Positions 59,077-64,000 of a DNA stretch of 64,000 bases are shown here, piece by piece. Source of the DNA: Solwaraspora sp. WMMA2065. GTDB lineage: Bacteria > Actinomycetota > Actinomycetes > Mycobacteriales > Micromonosporaceae. Below the pieces are notes generated by a model. It was not told the origin of the DNA. It worked only from the letters and a program-made list of their open reading frames with translations, and did no database searches. The stretch covers positions 4,092,001-4,156,000 of the forward strand of contig NZ_CP128361.1 of the NCBI RefSeq assembly GCF_030345075.1, written 5' to 3'. Both the position numbers and the translations under genes were made by a program. How positions within the stretch are numbered: the stretch's first letter is position 1; every line of letters begins with the position of its first letter.

Positions 59077-61290
59077 TCAGCGGGCGGCCGGCGGTGCCGG
59101 CTCGCCGAGCAACGCGCGGCGGACCACCCGCTCGGCGGCGTGCCCGTCGTCGAGGTGGCAGAACCGCCCCCGGAACTGGGTCCGGGCCTTGGCCGCGGCG
59201 TCGTCGTCGACCGCTCCGGTACGGAACACGTCCAGCAGGTGGCCGAAGGTGGTGGCGACCGCTCCCGGAGGTTCCGCGGTGATGTCGAAGTAGACGCCCC
59301 GCGCCATCGCGTACGCTGCAGCGTCCGGCGCGTAGATCACGATCGGTCGGTCCAGGATCGCGTAGTCGAACATCGCCGACGAGTAGTCCGTGATCAGCAC
59401 GTCGGCGGCGAGGTACAGGTCCTCGACCACCGGGTGCGCCGACACGTCCCGGACCCGGCCGCTGGCCGGGGCGTTGGGCGCCCGGCCGGTCCGCTGCCGG
59501 TCGTGGAAGTAGTGGCTGCGGATCAGCAGCCAGGCGTCCGGGCCGAGGACCTCGGCGAAGGCGTCGGCGTCGAAGTCCGGCCGCCAGCCGGGCTGGTGTT
59601 CGCGGTGGGTCGGCAGGTAGAGCACCACCCGCTCGCCGGCAGCGATACCGAGCGCCTCCCGGGCGGCTGCCACCTCGGCGTCGGTGGCCAGCGCCAGCCG
59701 GTCGTTGCGCGGATAGCCGGTGTCGAGCGACTCGAAGCCGGCCGGGTAGGCGCGCTCCCACATCTGGGTGGAGAAGTGGTTGGCGCTGACGCTGTAGTCC
59801 CACCGGTCCACCCGGCGCAGCAGCAGGGAGAAGTTCATCGAGGTGGCGCCGATCGGGTGCCGCTGCTGGTCCAGACCCATCACCTTGACCGGCGTGCCGT
59901 GGTGGGTCTGCACGTGCACCGAGCCGGGCCGCTTGCGCACGTAGTCGGGGAAGTTCACGTTGTTGATCAGCCACTTTGACCTTGCCAGGGCCCGGTAGTA
60001 GCCCCGGGTGCCGGCGACGACGTACGGCACGCCGGCCGGCATGCTCGGCGCCAGGTCCCGACGAACCACCCAGACGCTCTTGATCTGCGGGGCGATCTGC
60101 GCCGCCTTGGCGTGGATCGCCGCCGGGTTGCAGCTGTAGCCCCGGTACCAGTACGCGGCGTACAGCGCCAGCGACTGGTCCATCGGCAGCCGCAGCTGCA
60201 GCCGGTAGTAGCCGCGCAGCAACACCCGCCGACCGGCCCGGGCCAAGTTGATCAGCCGCCGCTTGACCGGCCGGCCGAGGCGTCGGGAGACCGAGGGCAG
60301 CTTCTTGCGGGCCTGCTGACCGACCCGCAACGCGGCGAAGGTACGCCACCGATTGGCGGCCAGCAGCCGCCGCTTCAGTCCTTCCACGCCGTCCGGCTCG
60401 GGGTAACCGCCGGCCGGCAGCCGCCGTTGGTAGTCGGCGTGTGCCCGGGCGAAGAACTCCCGGTGCAGCTCGCGGGGCAGCCGGCCGCCGTGCCCCAGCA
60501 CCATCAGATAGTGGGAGATCATCAGACCGAACAGCTCGGGCCGGACCGGATCGGCCTGCGGGCCGCGGGCGTCCAACCAGTCAAAGGTGTGGCCCCAGTG
60601 GTCGAACATCTCGAAGTGCCGGGCGCTGCGGGTCCGAGTGATCGCGCCGGTGCGGCGCTGCCGGTAGTTGACGCACGCCCGGTCGAGTACGGTGATCCGC
60701 TCGGCCGCGACCAGCAGCGGGAAGGTGAACGACACGTCCTCGTACCAGCCAGCCTCGAACCGCAGCCCGAGATCGACCAGGAACTCCCGGCGGGTGACCT
60801 TGTTCCAGGCGGTGTGCAGGACCTTGAGCGTCTCCGGTCGGGTCCGTACGTCGAACACCTCGGCACCGGGCGAGGTCGGGAACGCCTGGCGCAGTGCGCT
60901 ACCCGCCTGGTAGTTGTTCCAGAACACCCGTACGTGGTCGACGATCAGCACGTCGGGCGTGGTGTCGCGGAGCCGGTTGGCGACCGCCCGCAGCGCGCCG
61001 TCGGTCAGCCAGTCGTCGCTGTCCAGAAACCAGACGTATTCGCCGGTCGCCGCGTCCAGGCCGGCGTTTCGGGCCTTGCCCAGACCGACGTTGGCCGGCA
61101 GCGACAGCACGGTCAGCCGGGGGTCGCGGGCGGCGTACTCGGCGAGGATCTGCCCGGAGGTGTCCGGCGAGCAGTCATCGACCGCGATCACCTCGACGTC
61201 GGTGAACGACTGCCCGAGGATGGAGTCAAGGCACTCCCGCAGATAGCCCTGCACCTTGTACACCGGCACAACGATACTGATCAACGTCAT
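59077..61290 (-). CDS. bifunctional GT2 / CDP-glycerol glycerophosphotransferase-like (TagF/TagB) protein
   Basis: 737 residues. GT2 domain (about 1-330): ISIVVPVYKVQGYLRECLDS, VIAVDDCSPDTSGQ, GLGKARNAGLDAATGEYVWF, LDSDDWLTDGAL. Polyol-phosphate transferase domain (about 370-725): HVQTHHGTPVKVMGLDQQRH, FESLDTGYPRNDRLAL, VVLYLPTHREHQPG, and DVLITDYSSAMFDYAILDRP. Enzymes of this layout make glycerol- or ribitol-phosphate-containing wall polymers from CDP-activated alcohols. It overlaps the CDP-alcohol phosphotransferase gene by 4 bp. Confidence 0.92.
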   Translation of the reverse strand: MTLISIVVPVYKVQGYLRECLDSILGQSFTDVEVIAVDDCSPDTSGQILAEYAARDPRLTVLSLPANVGLGKARNAGLDAATGEYVWFLDSDDWLTDGALRAVANRLRDTTPDVLIVDHVRVFWNNYQAGSALRQAFPTSPGAEVFDVRTRPETLKVLHTAWNKVTRREFLVDLGLRFEAGWYEDVSFTFPLLVAAERITVLDRACVNYRQRRTGAITRTRSARHFEMFDHWGHTFDWLDARGPQADPVRPELFGLMISHYLMVLGHGGRLPRELHREFFARAHADYQRRLPAGGYPEPDGVEGLKRRLLAANRWRTFAALRVGQQARKKLPSVSRRLGRPVKRRLINLARAGRRVLLRGYYRLQLRLPMDQSLALYAAYWYRGYSCNPAAIHAKAAQIAPQIKSVWVVRRDLAPSMPAGVPYVVAGTRGYYRALARSKWLINNVNFPDYVRKRPGSVHVQTHHGTPVKVMGLDQQRHPIGATSMNFSLLLRRVDRWDYSVSANHFSTQMWERAYPAGFESLDTGYPRNDRLALATDAEVAAAREALGIAAGERVVLYLPTHREHQPGWRPDFDADAFAEVLGPDAWLLIRSHYFHDRQRTGRAPNAPASGRVRDVSAHPVVEDLYLAADVLITDYSSAMFDYAILDRPIVIYAPDAAAYAMARGVYFDITAEPPGAVATTFGHLLDVFRTGAVDDDAAAKARTQFRGRFCHLDDGHAAERVVRRALLGEPAPPAAR

Positions 61291-63485
61291 CGGTCATCAC
61301 CTGCGATCGTGCCGGCGGGGCGGCCGGCGGGGTGGAGGGAGGGAGCCGGATCAGCCGGTATGGCCGGCGACCGGCGGGGTGCCGGAATCCGGGCGACGGC
61401 GCCCGGCGGGCGGTGGTGCGCTGCTCGATCCGGTGCCGGCGGCCGGTGATCGACGACCGCGGTCACGAGGAAGTGCAGCATCAGATAGCCGGCGAACGCG
61501 GCGACCACACCGGTGGTCACCGCGACCGGGTCGACCGTCGCGGGCAGCCCGGGAGCGAGCAGCATCGGTCCGGCAGCGGCGGCGGCGAGCAGCAGTACTC
61601 GGCCGTCCCAGCCGAGGCTCCACCGGCGCAGCGGTGGTCCGTCGAGCCGTTTTTCCAGCCGGGCGGTGAGATCGTAGTGGTGCAGGGCGAGGATCAGCAG
61701 CAGTCCGTAGGTGACCGCGGCCGGCACGCCGGCGACCACGCCGGCCGCTACGACGAAGAGAAGCTCAGCCGCCCGCAGCGCCGCCGGCACCAGCCAGTCG
61801 AGCGCGCCGGTGGCCGGCCTGGCCGCGCTGGCCGAGCCGGCCGCCAGCAGGGCCGCCGCGCCGACTAGGACGGCGCCGGCACCGGACAGCACGCCGGTCG
61901 CGGTCAGGACCAGCAGGGTCGCGGCGGCCCCGGCGGCGGTCACCGCGAGGGGCAGCTGCCCGGCGGGGGACCGACCGGTCAGCAGACCGGCGATCCGACT
62001 GGCCAGGAAACCGTCGTCGCGGTAGGTCGCGGTGTCCGCCGCCGCCAGCACCGAAACCCGCATCGACCGGGCCCGCAGGGTCCGCAGGCCCGCCGTCCAG
62101 ATGGCCGCGAGCATCCCCCAGCCGAGCACGGCCCACAGGCTGACCAGCGGGCCGAACAGCGCCACGGTGGCGGCGATCAGTGCCCACCGCTCGCCGATCG
62201 GAAAGACGATGGTCCGTTTCGCCCAGTAGATCGGCGAGCGCGGCCCGGCGAGCACCCGGTCGGAGGCCTGGCTGAGCCGACCGCCGACCCCGCCCACCGC
62301 CGCGCCGGTGGCCGGCCGGTGGGCAGCTTCGTCGTGCAGCGCCCCGTACCAGGCGTCGGTCATGTGCCGGACGGTCTGCAACACGATCGCGGCGGTGGCC
62401 AGCACCCATCCGTCGGTCGCCCACCCACCGGCCAGTCCCGCCTGGTGTACGCCGACGCCGAGCCCCGCGTAGACCAGGTACTCCTTGCCCCGGTCGGCGA
62501 TGGTGTCCAGCCAGCCGCCGAACGCGCTGAACCGGCCGGTGTAGCGGGCCAGCTGGCCGTCGACGCAGTCGAGCACGAAGCCGAGATAGAGCAGGACCGC
62601 ACCGAGCAGCAGCAGCGGTCGGTCACCGACGGCGAACAGCAGCGCGGCGGCGGCGGCGAACGCGACCGAGATCGTGGTGACCCCGGTCGGGCTCAACCCG
62701 ATCCGCGCCGCGAGCTTCGCAACGATTGGTGACCAGCTGCTTACAAAGTAGGTGGCGAACAGGTCGTCATGTTCCTTGACCGCGAGGCGCAGTCGGGCCC
62801 GGTCGGGGTCGACGGCACGGATCCGGGCCTCGGCGTCGGACAGACCGACCGGGTCGGCCACCCGCCGGGCCACCAGGTGCCGCAGCGGGTACGCCCCGAC
62901 GGTGGCACCGTCGGCGACGAACTCGGCGAGGATCGCGTCCAGCGGGTGGGCGCCCGGTGGCAGTCGCCGGGTGGCGCCGGCCCGGGCCGCTGTGGCCAAC
63001 GCGGACAGGTCATCGACGCCCACCCGCAGTACGCCACCGAAGAGCGGAAGCCGGCCCGCACCGGCCGCACCGACGGTGGCCGAACCGACAGTGACCGGGT
63101 CTGCACCGGTTGGGTCGGTGGTGACGGCGACGATCCGGCCGCGCAGCGCGCTGACGGCGGCGGCCCGACCGGCACCGGAGCCGTCCTCAGTGGTCAGCAG
63201 CAGCGCCCGGGTGGTATCGGCCGGCGCCACGCAGAGCAGTCGAATCACCTCAGTGTGGGCGACCACGTCGGTGGCGCACAGCAGGACCGGCCCGGCGGCC
63301 CGCTCGACGAGGTCGGCGACGATGCCCGGTGCTGCAGTCCGCACCTCGTCGGCACCGGCCGCCACGAGCTGCCCCCGGAGGTGATCGTTGAGCGACGATC
63401 CACTTGCTGTGCGCAACTCTCCGGCATCGGCGCTGGTCGGGGTAGCAGAAGCCCGGTTCGCCGCAATCAGGATCGCCAGTGTCAC
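61287..63485 (-). CDS. CDP-alcohol phosphatidyltransferase with nucleotidyltransferase-like N-domain (DUF5941 type)
   Basis: 732 residues from GTG 63485. N-terminal alpha/beta domain (about 1-230) starts MTLAILIAANRASA, as in sugar nucleotidyltransferases, but the GxGxR(M/L) loop is absent. The CDP-alcohol phosphotransferase core (about 245-480) has the full signature: D-C-V-D-G-Q-L-A-R, then eight residues, G, WLDTIADRGKEY; preceded by GLSPTGVTTIS. About ten transmembrane helices overall, with a second membrane domain (about 520-690). It should condense a CDP-alcohol with another alcohol (inositol- or polyol-phosphate chemistry) to feed the polymer made by the next gene. Confidence 0.86.
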   Translation of the reverse strand: MTLAILIAANRASATPTSADAGELRTASGSSLNDHLRGQLVAAGADEVRTAAPGIVADLVERAAGPVLLCATDVVAHTEVIRLLCVAPADTTRALLLTTEDGSGAGRAAAVSALRGRIVAVTTDPTGADPVTVGSATVGAAGAGRLPLFGGVLRVGVDDLSALATAARAGATRRLPPGAHPLDAILAEFVADGATVGAYPLRHLVARRVADPVGLSDAEARIRAVDPDRARLRLAVKEHDDLFATYFVSSWSPIVAKLAARIGLSPTGVTTISVAFAAAAALLFAVGDRPLLLLGAVLLYLGFVLDCVDGQLARYTGRFSAFGGWLDTIADRGKEYLVYAGLGVGVHQAGLAGGWATDGWVLATAAIVLQTVRHMTDAWYGALHDEAAHRPATGAAVGGVGGRLSQASDRVLAGPRSPIYWAKRTIVFPIGERWALIAATVALFGPLVSLWAVLGWGMLAAIWTAGLRTLRARSMRVSVLAAADTATYRDDGFLASRIAGLLTGRSPAGQLPLAVTAAGAAATLLVLTATGVLSGAGAVLVGAAALLAAGSASAARPATGALDWLVPAALRAAELLFVVAAGVVAGVPAAVTYGLLLILALHHYDLTARLEKRLDGPPLRRWSLGWDGRVLLLAAAAAGPMLLAPGLPATVDPVAVTTGVVAAFAGYLMLHFLVTAVVDHRPPAPDRAAHHRPPGAVARIPAPRRSPAIPADPAPSLHPAGRPAGTIAGDDR

Positions 63486-63802
63486 ATTCGCGCGCTTCCG
63501 TCTAGACGAGCGCGCGAGGCGCTCCGAGGGGTGGCGTCGCCCGAGCGCGCCGACGAGGGTGGGGGCACCGTCGGTGTGGGCAACGCCGGCAAGATTAGCA
63601 GTCGGTGAACAATGCGGGTAGCTCGCACGTCCGAGAGATGACGCCGCCCTGGCGCGGCCCCTGAATGATCTTGAATCGGTCAGGGTAACGCCGTACGGGA
63701 GCCACGCCGCGAATCGGTCCGTGGACGGAGGTCACCACGTCCCGGCGTACCTACCGTGGAGTGTGGCAGACCCGCCAGCAACGACACCCGAAGGAGCGTC
63801 CG
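63486..63802. other. intergenic region, no gene recognised
   Basis: 317 bp between the divergent CDP-alcohol phosphotransferase and PspC genes. It should hold both promoters. The only site assigned is AAGGAG at 63791-63796 before the PspC ATG. The short open frames here lack motifs. Confidence 0.5.
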
Positions 63803-64000
63803 ATGAGCCGCAAACTGGTACGTCCCCGCGACGGACGGATGATCGCCGGCGTCTGCGCCGGGCTCGGCCAACGATTCGGCATCTCAGCGGGAATGGTGCG
63901 GTTGATCTTCCTGCTCTCGCTACTGCTGCCCGGCACCCAGGTGATCATTTACCTGGCGTTGTGGATCGTGATGCCGAACGAGGACCGTAACCTCGCCACG
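63803..64000 (+). CDS. PspC-domain protein (runs off window end)
   Basis: 66 codons from ATG 63803, AAGGAG 6 nt upstream, with no stop before the window ends. The visible part is a PspC domain: KLVRPRDGRMIAGVCAGLGQ, RFGISAGMVRLIFLLSLLLP and a membrane segment GTQVIIYLALWIVMP followed by NEDRN. PspC domains take part in envelope-stress signalling. Proteins that end shortly after this point are common, so little may be missing. Confidence 0.88.
   Translation, partial: MSRKLVRPRDGRMIAGVCAGLGQRFGISAGMVRLIFLLSLLLPGTQVIIYLALWIVMPNEDRNLAT

Overview
The window looks like chromosome of a high-GC filamentous actinomycete, most likely Micromonosporaceae (a Micromonospora- or Solwaraspora-like genus). 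The grounds are strong G/C preference at third codon positions, frequent GTG/TTG starts, 4-bp GTGA/ATGA gene overlaps, SigE-family sigma factor, ABC-F, LCP and PspC genes, and CebR-type operators. No database search was possible, so family names rest on motifs and taxonomic placement is inference.

Layout. 1-6.2 kb: 5' end of a response regulator, a membrane M28 peptidase, a secreted GH9 cellulase behind a CebR-type operator, and rsmI. 6.2-9.6 kb: a CmtR-like metal sensor with a CDF transporter, then a SigE-family sigma factor with a one-helix membrane partner. 9.3-14.5 kb is a patchwork: a frameshifted fragment, a methyltransferase/TetR pair with twin operators, a HicA-like two-gene module, a MerR gene with its own 19-bp-spacer promoter and a membrane partner, a deletion scar joining two gene stubs, and Smr and TPR genes. 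14.6-24.1 kb: ROK-type kinase, ABC-F, NhaA, a degenerate asparagine-synthetase-like protein, an LCP protein, and a BASS transporter with a LysR regulator. 24.2-33.4 kb: secreted alpha-amylase with tandem CBM20 domains, a GT2 enzyme, a 1091-residue methyltransferase/coiled-coil/double-glycosyltransferase fusion, and a pair of membrane-anchored surface proteins, one with a vWA domain. 33.4-38 kb: a hypothetical, a substrate-binding lipoprotein, another lipoprotein and a two-component system. 38-39.3 kb: wreckage of a modular cellulase (FnIII plus half a CBM2) with a CebR-type operator still present upstream. 39.3-46 kb: an RCK/TrkA protein, a c-di-AMP riboswitch before a secreted coiled-coil protein, then GH65 phosphorylase, beta-phosphoglucomutase and a sugar-ABC ATPase. 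46-55.6 kb: two GT2-like proteins, a subtilisin-like protease, a truncated alpha/beta hydrolase, a GNAT, an ArsR-ArsN1-type module, an AraC/GyrI regulator and a small membrane protein. 55.6-63.5 kb: a cell-surface glycopolymer cluster (GT4, unknown 189-aa protein, GT2, GT2-TagF fusion, CDP-alcohol phosphotransferase). A PspC-domain gene runs off the end.

Two themes recur. The first is polysaccharide metabolism: extracellular breakdown of cellulose and starch under sugar-responsive operators, intracellular disaccharide phosphorolysis, and assembly of a surface glycopolymer by several GT groups that the LCP protein could attach to the wall. The second is genome wear: at least four broken genes lie between intact operons. 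No CRISPR array, complete insertion sequence, tRNA or rRNA was seen.
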